Origin: Muricea muricata | Lineage: Eukaryota; Cnidaria; Anthozoa; Malacalcyonacea; Plexauridae | Direction: 5' to 3' | Length of the DNA: 64,000 nt | Assembly: GCA_963855995.1 (NCBI GenBank) | Contig: OY979723.1 | Location: 11,050,713 to 11,114,712 of the forward strand | Shown: piece after piece, positions 23,461 through 34,700 of the stretch | Layout: each line of letters begins with the position of its first letter | Numbering within the stretch: position 1 is the first letter of the stretch | The notes under the pieces: generated by a model | The model's database searches: none | What the model was told of the DNA's origin: nothing | The model's input: only the letters and a program-made list of their open reading frames with translations | Made by a program: the position numbers and the translations under genes

Positions 23461-26400
23461 ATGGCACCAATCCTTGCTTACTGGGATATCCGAGGGGTAA
23501 GTTGATTCGAGTTAAATTACTTATTTATCTTTGTTATTTTGCACTGGAACTAAGAGCTTTAATTGTATGTACCACACACGTGTTCAAAATATTCCTGTAG
23601 GCCACAATTTTTTAAACATTGATTTCTCATTCGTGGCCTCCAAAGTAGCCGCTGTAAAGTTCTCTAAATATAGTTATTTTCTACAAGCATGGACGATTTC
23701 TGAATTCCAAAAAATATCACATATAATTCACACGTGTCCATCTGCACGCACCTCATCCTATGCAAAATCCCATGCTTTAAAAGTATGTCACGTGAACATG
23801 CAGCAGTGATTATTAATGATTGATTTTAGCCTGATCTGAGATTATTATTTCCTCTTGGTGGCCATATTTTTACTTGCAGAATAAGCTTATTAGCACCAGT
23901 AAAATGATGCATGTCATTATATTTAATGCAAATCCCTGTTTTATTTTGCATAATTTATACATCCAGACATTTATGAGATCTTTAATATAACAGACTACAT
24001 TTCTACATTAATGACATAATCAAAGAGTAGAGACTACAAAGAGAGACGGGTTTAGTCAAAAAAGTGTAAGGTGCTTTTGTGATGATTCGTCACAGGTGCC
24101 ATGCATTGATCTGTATAATACTGGATCACGCATTCATAATTAAATTTTGAAGTCATCGCCGCCATATTGGTTCTCCAGGTCCAGTGTTCTTTGCAGGTGT
24201 AAGAGTAAGCTTTTAAGCAGCGTTTTCAATTTCTGTAAATTTCCTTAAAATAAGGAAGTTTATTTATCTATTGAAAATGCTGATTGTCCGCCATCTTGGT
24301 ACTCCAAATTCGTCATTTCTGCTGGCTTCACTTGATGTCATTGAATGCGTGATCCATTATTATACAGATCAATGGCGCCATGTTCCTAGCCAGTGCCCTA
24401 AACAGAAGTGTTTTCTGCCGTGATAAGTAGCCCATCTTTAATATTCCCGGGGGGTGACTTCCTCTGTTTGGGGCACTGGCTAGGAACATGGCGCCCATGA
24501 AGAATCATCACAAAAGCACTTTAAGCTTTTTTGACTGAAGCTGTCTCTCTTTGTAGTCTCTATTCCTTGACATATGGTAATGCAACAGTCATTGTAAATC
24601 TCCACACTCTCAGAGCACTCCCCAAGTGTGGTTTAATATCCAGGCTTTTCAGTAAAGGGTGTGAGAGATGTTCAATTTGAGAATTTACCATAAAAATTAT
24701 AGCAAATAATATCGGATATAATGGTGTCAGTATTTTAGCAAGGAATGTCTATTTTAAAAAGTAAGACTGCTGTCTATGATAAAGTGACAGTTCCATGCCA
24801 TATTTTCTAACTACACATACTTATTAGCTAAAATTTTGATTTTTTTACCCAGCTTGCTCAGCCAATCAGATTATTATTGGCGTATACAGAAACAGAGTAT
24901 GAAGATAAACGCTACGCTTGTGGTCCTGCCCCTGGTAATGTCACGCTTGTACTGAACAAAATTTAGTCCTTAAAATCTGCATGTCTTTTATGTTCAGTTA
25001 TAATTAAGTGATTTTTTTTAGATTATGACAGGGAGTGTTGGTTAAAGGATAAGGCAAATTTAGGACTGGATTTTCCCAATGTGAGTCTCAAAACCTCTAA
25101 TCCATGAAGTTTTTATGGACTAAAGTGCATCTGTTTTTATACAGACTTTACTTAGGGTTGTGTACTGTATGATCTATGCTGCTAGTAAAATTAAGCCCAT
25201 TCAAGACACTTTTGATTTATCCATGTTTTTGCAAATGATGAGATTGCAAAACAGTACCCCCATTTTATCCATCTGCCCCTTTTTTGCCAAAGCATTCATC
25301 AATTATGGACCTAACTTTTCTTGCCACCAGTAGGGTAATGCTTTTTTTTGTACACAGAGTCACCCTGGTAGCTGTAGTATCCCTACTAGCCAGAGTGACC
25401 CAACCTATGATTTCATTGCTTTTTACAGCTTCCATATTATATTGATGGGGATACTAAGATTACTCAAAGCAGTGCTGTAAGTGCATAAAATTGAAAAATT
25501 AAACAAGGCTTACCTGTGAAGTGAAGTTTGATTTAAATTCTGCGATTTATTTATTGGTCAGGAACACGAAGTCAAGTCGCGTGATTTCCTGTGAACTGAC
25601 CAATGATGAAGTAGAAGTGTGAGCTTTAATGTTTCCAGTGTCACTAGTGCAGTTTAAAGCACCAAAAACAACAAAAACTATAGGATATTTCATGTCCTAA
25701 TTTTGCTCGGAGGTCTTGTTCAAATATCGTAGTTTCATGGAGAGAATGCCCTTTTCGTGACAAATTGAAGTGTTATTTGTATTGCTGAGGTAGCCTAATA
25801 TCCTATTGTTTTGCATGTTATAAGTACATAATGCTTTAGTGAAAAGTTATGTCACACTCAAGTATGGTATTATGAGGTTGCAAAATGAAAACTAAATATA
25901 ATTTCATGTTTTATAGATTATAAGGTGCATTGCTAGAAAGAACAACTTGTGTAAGTCTATGAATTTGCTAACTAAATATCATCCTTACTATTAAGTTACA
26001 TCACATCGATGCAATATGTTCTTTTTTATAATTATATATCAAAGTGATTGAGTTTTTCTTGTGGAGGCAATAGCTTCACAGGCAACCTAAATAAGTGTTA
26101 TTATTTGGTTTTCTTGTAGCATTAGATATCGTTAACTAATATTTTATATTGGAAATTTTATTTTGTCAGCTTTTGATGATTTATATTCCTGTGGTTTTTA
26201 TTAGGTGGGACAACAGACAATGAAAAGACGATGGTTGACATGGTGGAGAATTGTGTAAGTGTGCAGCAATATTAACTTGTTTATTAAATTAATACAAGGG
26301 AGACAACTTACTTGTTATAAATGTGCTATTTTTCTTACAGATCATTGACTTCCGAAGTGGATTTGTTGGACTCTGCTACAGTCCTGATTTTGTATGTCTG

Positions 26401-27693
26401 GATATATTAATTTTATTTAAACTTGAAGCAACTAGGATCCTAATAAAATTCAACATTGAGTGTTGTATTTTAGGATAAGCGTGTTGAGAATTACAAAAAG
26501 AATGTTGGAGCTAAACTAGCACTTTTCGAAAAATTTCTCGGTGACAAATCATTCCTCACTGGTGATAAGGTGAGATTATTTATAGGTGATAAACGATGAT
26601 TTTAAAGTACATATAACTCACACAAAGCAGAAAACTGTTTAGTTCTAACATGGAAGAACTATGAAACTGCAGTCTAGTGTAGTTACAAATTTTTGTACAT
26701 ATTTTTATTTCCTTGTTTCACTGTTGAGATATTCCATTTTCTCCTGTCGGAAGAGTTGTATTATTTTAATGTCTACTAATTACTTTTTGAAACTTGTATA
26801 CATTAGTTGACTTTTCCTGACTTCATGCTGTATGAAATGATCGACCAACATAAAATCTTTGACAAGACTTTGTTGGAACCTTACAAGAAACTATTGGTAG
26901 GTATTTTAATTGCTCTTATTACAGCTTGAACAGGCAGGCAGAGACTGCTTTTGCATATTTTTATGGTTTCCAAGTAATCCGATCCAGTCACTAGCTGGTT
27001 ATTCTGATTTATAAAACTTCTTCCAGTTACATAGCAAATCAGAGGCCCTTCTATATATAAAATAAAAAATAGGCAAAAGCGACCTTGGTATACCTGTTTG
27101 AAGTTGTGGCAGGGTGTTAGCCAGGGTTCCAAATCTGGCCATCCAAAATATGTTTGTGGGTGTGGTTTTATATTTGCATGGGTGTGGTCGAACAAAAACG
27201 TGTGTTATGGATGTTGCCACATATTTTCATGATTACGGAATTACACTTTGAAAGTATGTGCTATTGATAAATTAAACAGCATGACTATAGATCAAAGTAC
27301 TGGTATTCAACGAATATTACGAGCATGTAAGTTGCAATTTAATTGAAGAAAATGCTCCCTTAGACCAAATTCAGAAGGTCACACACACATTTAATATAAA
27401 ACTTTCCCTTTGACTCTATGAAACTCTACAGAATTTTGCTGGTTTCTATCTATTGTTATACTGTGCCACGTTTTGTACTCACCAATAATTTTATTTTACT
27501 TTTCTTTCAGGATTTTGCTGATAGAATTGAGGTGTTTTACTGTGATCAATTTTGACATTACTGGTATATAATTTGCCCTATGCTCAATAACTATATTTTC
27601 TCTTTTTAGGCTTTACCACAAATTGCAGCTTACAAGAAATCTGACAAATTTAAAGAGCGTCCACTAAACAACCCTATTGCTATGTTCAAATAA
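23461..27693 (+). CDS. GSTM: Glutathione S-transferase, Mu class
   Basis: Eleven exons join in phase: 23461-23496, 24853-24934, 25022-25080, 25429-25476, 25917-25950, 26205-26254, 26341-26391, 26474-26569, 26807-26896, 27511-27531 and 27610-27693. They give 216 residues, the usual Mu-class length (about 217-218). The enzyme conjugates reduced glutathione to electrophiles in the cytosol. The N-terminus MAPILAYWDIRG carries the catalytic Tyr7, and LGLDFPNLPYYIDGDTKITQ holds the cis-Pro and glutathione-binding strand of the thioredoxin fold. The all-alpha domain starts near residue 90; FLGDKSFLTGDKLTFPDF is the conserved C-terminal helix cap. Exon 10 is only seven codons and its donor (GTGTTT) is weak, but phase and family alignment require it. 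Intron 1 contains a large foldback element. AATAAA at 27787-27792 ends the 3' UTR. Confidence 0.95.
24021..24569. mobile_element. Large foldback element (about 550 bp) in GSTM intron 1
   Basis: The left arm, from caaagagtagagactacaaa onward, is the reverse complement of the right arm ending at 24569 (tttgtagtctctattccttg). Pairing continues through the gtgcttttgtgatgattc block, the tgatctgtataata block and ggatcacgcattca, with interruptions, so the arms extend well over 100 bases. Internal phrases such as ccgccatattgg also pair imperfectly. No transposase frame is present. The flanks contain GACATA on the left and ACATA on the right, a possible target duplication. Confidence 0.7.
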
Positions 27694-27786
27694 ATTTGGT
27701 AGAAGAACAATATATTCAGTATTCAAAACATAGATTTAGATTTGTTGTTGAGTGCAGAAAACATTTTTGTAATATGTATTTTTTTG

Positions 27787-27792
27787 AATAAA
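27787..27792 (+). terminator. Polyadenylation signal of GSTM
   Basis: AATAAA about 95 bases past the TAA stop. Confidence 0.6.
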
Positions 27793-28396
27793 GTGTCAAA
27801 CACAAAATCTCATGGTCCTCCATTTTCATCCAGCCAAAACACATAGCCTGAGAAATCTGAGTGAAAGACTGTCTGTTACCTTTTCCTTAAGTTATCTAAA
27901 TACTTGTACACAGTGGTCTAATAAATTTCATCTATCGATTTGTTTCTTGCTGGCATTTTTTTGGTTCTATATGTTCATTTGACCTATTTTAATGCATACT
28001 TTGTGCACATGACCAAATTGCTACTGATTCATACAGAACTAGGCAACTGAATCCATGTTACGATGTTTGCCTTGTGTAGATTGTCTTGAATTAATTAATT
28101 GCTTCATTAAAGGCCTAAAATTCAGCATCCAATGAATAAGGAAACAAAAAAGTAGTATTAACACCTTTTTATTAGTTGTCACTACTTGCCTACTCATTGG
28201 AGACATAAAATTTGAGTAACAAAAACCAGAAAGAAAATTTTAGTACACAGTGGATTCAAGTAAGAAATCCTTCCTTTTAATCGTCATAAATCCCTTGACA
28301 ATAATTACCAGTAGACATATTACTACAATAATAGTATATATAATATCACACAAGACGGAAACTTTCATTTTACAGTCATGGCAATAGAAGTGTTCC

Positions 28397-28652
28397 AAAA
28401 ATATTTGACCAATTCATATGCTCGAATTTTGGAGTTTCTCTGATCAATTCCTCAAAATTTTGAAGACGTTCCTTTAACTAATTTACAACTTCCTGTTAAT
28501 TGCTCACATTAAAGCATTCTAATTGGTCAATAAACAGGGAATTGTGAACATTTTAAGGAACTTTTCAAAATTTAAGGAATTGCAGGAGGAATTGATAGGG
28601 GAACTGCTTAACTTGAGCAAATGAATAGGTCAAATATTTTTGGAACACCTCC
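28397..28652. mobile_element. Foldback MITE at the 3' end of TMBIM4
   Basis: gtgttccaaaaatatttgac at 28399 is mirrored by gtcaaatatttttggaacac ending near 28650. The inversion continues with mismatches (caattcatatgctcgaa against gagcaaatgaataggt, and gatcaattcctc against gaggaattgata). The unit is AT-rich and non-coding, and lies 160 bases past the TMBIM4 stop codon, so it may be part of that gene's 3' UTR. Confidence 0.75.
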
Positions 28653-28809
28653 ATTGTTGTGACTGCAACATTTCTGGACAAGTTTTCAGTTAAGTTTATA
28701 CTACAACAATCTATGCTAAAACATATATGGACAGTATATTTCAGTTATTGACAGTTTAGTTTTTTGCAGAAAAAATGTAAAGCTTATCCACATGGATGTT
28801 AATGCACAA

Positions 28810-31109
28810 TTAATTTTTCTTGAGAGCATCAAGGATTTTCAAGATCTCCAAGAAAAGATTCAGAACATCGAGGTACAGATTGATGGATGCCAAGATGTAG
28901 TCCTCGGGTGATAATTTATGCATTAGCATGTGGGTGTCGTAAACAATGAACAATGAGAAAAGCACGGCACCACCAATTGCTATTGCCAGCTCGATAATTT
29001 CACTTTGAATGAAAAGCTGCAAAAAATATATATTTGCTTCATCAGGTACCTTATAATGTTAAGATTGTGGCTGCCTCCTCTGCAGGCTCTTAATAATAAG
29101 ACCAATGTGTTATTTGATGCGCATACAGTAGATATAGAGATCAGCGCTGGCAAAGATAAACTATTGAGATGCATACATTACTGTATTCAACTACGTTGAG
29201 CTATATACATAACTGTGTTAAACTTAAAACTACTAAAATAAAAAGCGACTGGGGACAAGGCAGAGATCGTGGTGTCAGTCTCATGCAAACAATTTTACTT
29301 TTCAAGAGAAAGGTTATGTCAGTGATAACAGGTGTCATATTCACCTGCAAAATTCCAGCTAGAATCACGATCCACAATGTGGAAAACAATCTATACCAAC
29401 AAAATAAAATTGCTCTGTATAATTGCAGTAAAACTGAATATCAACATTGTTATATACAGTGTACAATATATTATTTTATTGCTATAACTGTTGGTAGTAC
29501 AACAACTTACGCCGCTCCCCAACTGCTGAAGTCTCTCTTGCTTTGAAAAGTGTACAGGGTAAGAGCAACAGTGGTGGCGATGGTCAGAACAAAAGCCTCA
29601 AGCACAATTTGGACATCATATAAAGTGACTGAAATAAAATGTGAATCAAGTAGGTCAACATGAAGCACACAATGTTAAAGCATTTACTGTGATGCAATTC
29701 TACTCATTAAGGGAAAGAACCAAGCAGCAATTTTCTGACAATAGTACTTAAAACTCTGTAGTTCCTGTTGAATCTTTTAGTACTGAAATACCCTAGTGTT
29801 GCTGTGTTTTAACTGCACTGTGGTCATTGATGAAATTGGTTATTGTTTATTTATCAAGAACAATACGATCAACATACCAACTGTGCCAATAGTATAGGAT
29901 TCTGCAAGTGTCTAACAAGGAGAAAAAGCGATGTTAATATGGATAGTATAATTGACAACCAAAACATCAATATGAATTGATCTTTCAGCATTGATAAGGT
30001 TGATTGTCACAGTTAGATTGTATATTCTACTGTTGGAAGACAGTTAAAATAGCATTACAAAGATATTGTAAATCTGAAGTGATATACACTGGTCAACCTA
30101 AACCCTGCTCCCCCCCCCCCAACTTGAGATTATATGGGATTAACTGTTTGAGATTAACTGTATATGCTGCAGCATATCGAATCCTGACACAGTCCTGGGT
30201 TTGAGAAAGGGGGGGGGGGAGCAAGGGTTGAATAACCCATCAGTTATCAACTTACAAAGGCCAAGAGAAGGTACATGTTTGTCGGACTGTCACGTCTTTT
30301 TACTGCCAAGGCAATGAGAAGACCAATGGATAACAACACAGACACAATGAGGAGTGATGGACTAACAAAGTAAACACAATGCATTAATTTATAAATTAAA
30401 GACAATCATAGTAACCAAATAATGGTTTCTGCATTGTTCCAGCACCTTACCTGCCTTGGACGAAAGCTTTCACTGGCTCAAAAAACATAAAAAAAGCCGA
30501 GACAATAATTGTAAGTCCCAGCTGCATGGAAAGGATGCCATAGACTTTTCTAAGGAACCCTACGATACAAATTGTATAAAATTATGCTTAATAAGTAGAT
30601 CAAGAAACCTTAATGGTAGTCAAGTGGTAGTAGCCAGTAAGCATTGCTTTAGAGTTGCAAGGTCTGGGTTCGAATTCCAGAGAACAACTCAAAGTGTATG
30701 TACACTTTTTTGTTTCTTTCTTTCCTGGTATAAATAGACTGGTATTTTTAATGCGTATCCGCTATTTATTGTCCGTCATTTTTGGAAGAATATTTCGACC
30801 GCACAGTATATATGAGTAACGGTAGTATACGGTTAACAGTATATTTATCGTTCACAAGCACACCAGGACTTAACATTTAAAACGCTATTATATCCCCACA
30901 ACGCCGATTTTGCAACACAAAATTTGCCAAACGTTGCAAAAATTATTGACTCGGAAGAGCTTCATTTCTCCCTTACCCAATCGGTAATCGATGCTTGACT
31001 GAGCGACGGTGACTCCGTAAAGAAAATCGTCCTCAAACACACCATGTTTAGACGAACTTTGACGGTAAATCGAAGGATTTTCGTTGCCTTTTGTAGCGGC
31101 CATCATCAT
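28810..31109 (-). CDS. TMBIM4: Transmembrane BAX inhibitor motif protein, lifeguard 4
   Basis: Seven exons on the minus strand: 31109-30977, 30559-30451, 30361-30256, 29911-29878, 29628-29511, 29390-29345 and 29016-28810, giving about 250 residues (human 238). The N-terminal motif [14 protein letters not shown] matches EDDFNYGSSVASAT of human TMBIM4. Then come about seven hydrophobic helices, with [15 protein letters not shown] in the middle, and the diagnostic end [15 protein letters not shown] followed by [11 protein letters not shown]. Members of this family sit in Golgi/ER membranes, lower calcium content of these stores and inhibit apoptosis. Three ATG codons in a row (31101-31109) start the frame; the first is used here, and the frame stays open upstream to 31169. 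The 5' end is head to head with PPP4R2, about 600 bases apart. Confidence 0.93.
30101..30229. mobile_element. Small foldback element with C-run and G-run arms in TMBIM4 intron 3
   Basis: AACCCTGCTC plus a run of C at 30101-30120 is mirrored by a run of G plus GAGCAAGGGTT ending at 30229. The interior is AT-rich and has no open frame of interest. It is probably a short MITE or a hairpin-forming insertion. Confidence 0.55.
30610..30700 (+). mobile_element. tRNA-derived SINE head in TMBIM4 intron 1
   Basis: Contains an A-box-like block (AATGGTAGTCAAGTGGTAGT) and, about 50 bases later, GGTTCGAATTCC, a near-perfect polymerase III B box. The arms do not pair as a functional tRNA, so this is a SINE remnant rather than a tRNA gene. 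Confidence 0.55.
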
Positions 31110-31712
31110 TTGTTTGTTTCGTGTTCGAAATGTAACATGAAAATTGATTCTATGTAATGGTGACGTCATGTTATTTGCTATATTATCTATTCAAAATGGC
31201 CGCTTGCACCTGCCACCTTAAACTTTTACCAAACTTTGTTTATTTAGGATGTTGGAAGCATATTTATTATCGAGGGGAGGGAGCACATCCATCAAGGGCA
31301 TATTTCAATGCAAAAGGCACCTCCAAGATATTTCAGTTTTGAAGGATAAGCAGGACAGCTATCAATATGAGTTGCCTCATATTGTTTTTGTGTAATGCAG
31401 TTGAGTTCAATTCCACCTGGAGTCACGAGTATGCAAGCAATTGAATATATAGTTAATGTCACTGGTTCAATACATTGAACTACAAAAATAGTATGTTTAA
31501 TTCAGTTTAAACCTAAAAATAGTGCATGCCCGTTCGCGGGCTGCCAAGGCCGCGCTATTAAAATATTTGGGGGACTGGCACGACCATGTTTTTCTTCCTG
31601 AAAAAAATGTCTCCTGTTGCGAGAAGGTTCAATTTTATTACATACGGTTTGAGATGAAATATTTGTCAAGGATTCGTGAACATTAAGCGGGATTTCTCTT
31701 CCTCACGAAAGA
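31110..31712. promoter_or_regulatory. Shared divergent promoter region of TMBIM4 and PPP4R2
   Basis: About 600 bases separate the two start codons, which point away from each other. No TATA box is placed convincingly for either gene. The stretch should hold both 5' UTRs. A short open frame (31157-31342) has no recognised similarity. Confidence 0.5.
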
Positions 31713-34700
31713 ATGGATAACCTGGAAACGGTTTTACAACGTTTGAACGGTAAGTTTCGTATGGTTTCAAAGGTTTCTGAGCTTTTCATTACAAATTTGT
31801 GTGACAGCGTATACGTTTACTATGTTTGTAAAATCTGTGACTGTTACAGGAGAGTTTTTCTTGTACAGTTCATATTATATTTTCCAGCTGTAAAATGTCT
31901 GGGTTCTACCTTAGATTTTGGGACAGACAAAGAGAAAAAGATCGCACCAGAATTAGACGAATTGCTTTCTCATATAGCAAAAACTGGAAGGACAGAGTAT
32001 GTGATTAATGACATTTTTTGAATTTTGTAGTATATGTGTAGTAGATATAGTATAATAACATAAAATGCAGTGCAATTAATGATTAACGCTATGTGTGACT
32101 TTTGACAAAACCATGCCGCAATTGCAGGAGCTACTGGGACAAGTGCAATTTAGGATGTTTTTCAAAGATTATTAATTACATTGCATTTCCATGTAGTTAT
32201 TTGTTTATTATCAAATGACAAAATTAATGACATTTACAGGAATGCAATTAATGAAATAATTGCACCCCTCTCAGCCAATCAAATTGCAGTAATTTTGTCA
32301 TATGTATAATACACAACAGACTAGTTAATCCCATGATAGTGACTGCACTGTATGCCAAAATCTTTGCATGGCATATTGCTGAATGTCATGGTTGATTTTT
32401 CATAGATTTCCTTGGCATCTCCTAAAGCCACTTGTAACATGTAAATTAGAAAGGGTGAGTTTTTAAAAAGCTTCTCAATATTTCCCAGCAAAGCCTGTAT
32501 TTTTTCCCACTTGTCCTAATCCTTCCTCAATCAGAGTCAAAAATGGTTTAGAAAATATGTTTATAGGAAATTACTTTGAAAATGAATGTGTTATGTATTT
32601 TGGTGTTAAAAATATAAAATTCATGCTTACATTTAAAAAGCATGGGTATCATTTTGAAGGAACAAAGCCCAGGTTTGAATTAAGTCGTGCTATGACCAGG
32701 TATATTTTTCAGCTTACCAAATGTGGATATACACTCAGAGTAACACTATGAACGAATATCATTTTTTGGGACAACCCAGTCTTGATAACTTTTAAGAACA
32801 TGTTCTAAACATGAACTGAATAGGGAATAATACATGGGCACACAGAAATACCAGATTTATTTCAAGTGTTGAACAGCATTCAACACTCAAAATAAATCAC
32901 AGCGATAGAGTGAGAAATATCATGGTCAACACGAGAAATAAATCGGGTATTTCCAAGCACCCATGTATTTTTCAGTTTATTATATAAACTAACGGTTTTC
33001 CACCGATATAAAATGTTCAGAAGCTGTGATTGGTGATTGTTTGAAAAGCAATAATTTTCACATGTGAAATTACCATAAATAATCTCACATGTGAGATTAT
33101 CAGTTTTATCAGTGCCCGAAATCCTTATAAAGCACTGTACTTTATATAATAAACACAGTTCTGAAATATTGAATATTTGAGCTGAAGTGACCACTTAGCT
33201 CAGTCAGCAGAGCAAGGCTATAAGCACTCCAAAGGTCATAGATTCCAGATCTGGGTTGCAAGTCTGGCACATTCTGAGTGGTTGTTATGAACACAAAAAA
33301 TTGAACATGAATCATCAGCCTGTACGATTTTTGTGTTCACAACATGCCAAGTGGCTGTTATGAGCACACAAAGTTGAACATGAATCATTAGCTAGTGTGA
33401 TTTTTTGTGTTCACAACATGCCAAGTTAACACAAAAAAATGTACCATCTGATTTATATTTAGGAACGTAACTTGAACAATGTGCGCCCAAGAGAAATAAT
33501 TGATAGGGTGAGACAGTTTTTGTAAAAAACTGAAAGCCGTCCAAAACAAACGAGTGAATTGATTTTTTAAAGAAAAAAATTGGAACAACAGGAAAAATAC
33601 TACACGCAGAAGATTTGAATTACAAATGTTTCTTGTTCAACATACTAGCCTAGGGACAACTGAACTAGTAAAGAAACGTTCTACAAGTTCTCGGCCAAGA
33701 ACACAAGCTCACCTTCCTTTTAAGGCTTAAGCTGAGCACACACCGTGTGCTTACTTGTCCACCTTACTAAGGAAGTCTCTCCGATGGTGAGCTGTTGCTT
33801 GAATTGCAAGATACCGCCTTGCTAATTAGCCTAACGTCGGCACTTTTCTCATATTATTGTCTGTTCGTATTAAATTTTGATCCTGCCATGCCTGAGATTC
33901 AATTCCCATCACATCCCATTGATTCCCATCACATCCCATTGATTCCCATCACACCCCATCGATTCCCATCACATCCCATCGATTCCCACCATGATGTTCA
34001 CGAGTATAAACTATGAGTAACACCTAAACATCGTTATTAGAACTTGTTTCAAAGACCACTGTCAGGAATGTTTGGTTTGCTGTTTGGCAGTTATTTTCTT
34101 GTTTTCTTTAAAATGATGCAGGTAATGGAAGAGTTTTTTGAAAATAACCCAGCGGATGGTACATACACATCAGGAGTGATATCAAAGTCAAGGGATCTTT
34201 ATCCTGATACTCAGAAATTAATCAGCAACTTGAATCGTTTTACAGGGTAAGTAATGTCAGTTCAAATATACAGTATGAAGGGTAGTGTAAAGTCTCAAAA
34301 TATTGTGCCCTGCTTATCTTTGAAATTAGCAGTCTCAATGGTCGACTTGAGGGTCGCTTTCTTTTCAAGTGGCCATTACTGTCAAGACTCTACAGTATTT
34401 TTTGATATTTCAGGATCGTAGAGAAGCCTAAATTAGTGTGGTGAATACTAGGCGTTTCTGTGACAGTTGTATAAAACATTTATTTAGGACACCTTTCACC
34501 ATTCAGCGTTTGTGTGAACTGATCACCGAACCGAAAAAGTATTACAATACAACAGATAAATTCTTAAGAGGAGTGGAGAAGGTTTGTGTATTCACGGCAG
34601 CCTAATTATAAGGTGATAGCTAGTGTCTAAATTAAAGTGCTCTTAAGTAATTTAGGAATGTGGTATTATCTGAGCATAGTCAAACAAAACTTATTATAAT

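Noticed and set aside
30610-30700. Candidate tRNA gene with a good B box
   Set aside because: The acceptor and anticodon arms do not pair; best read as a SINE head.
33902-33993. Regular 20-bp repeats considered as a CRISPR array
   Set aside because: Units are directly adjacent with no spacers, inside an intron of an animal gene; a simple tandem repeat.
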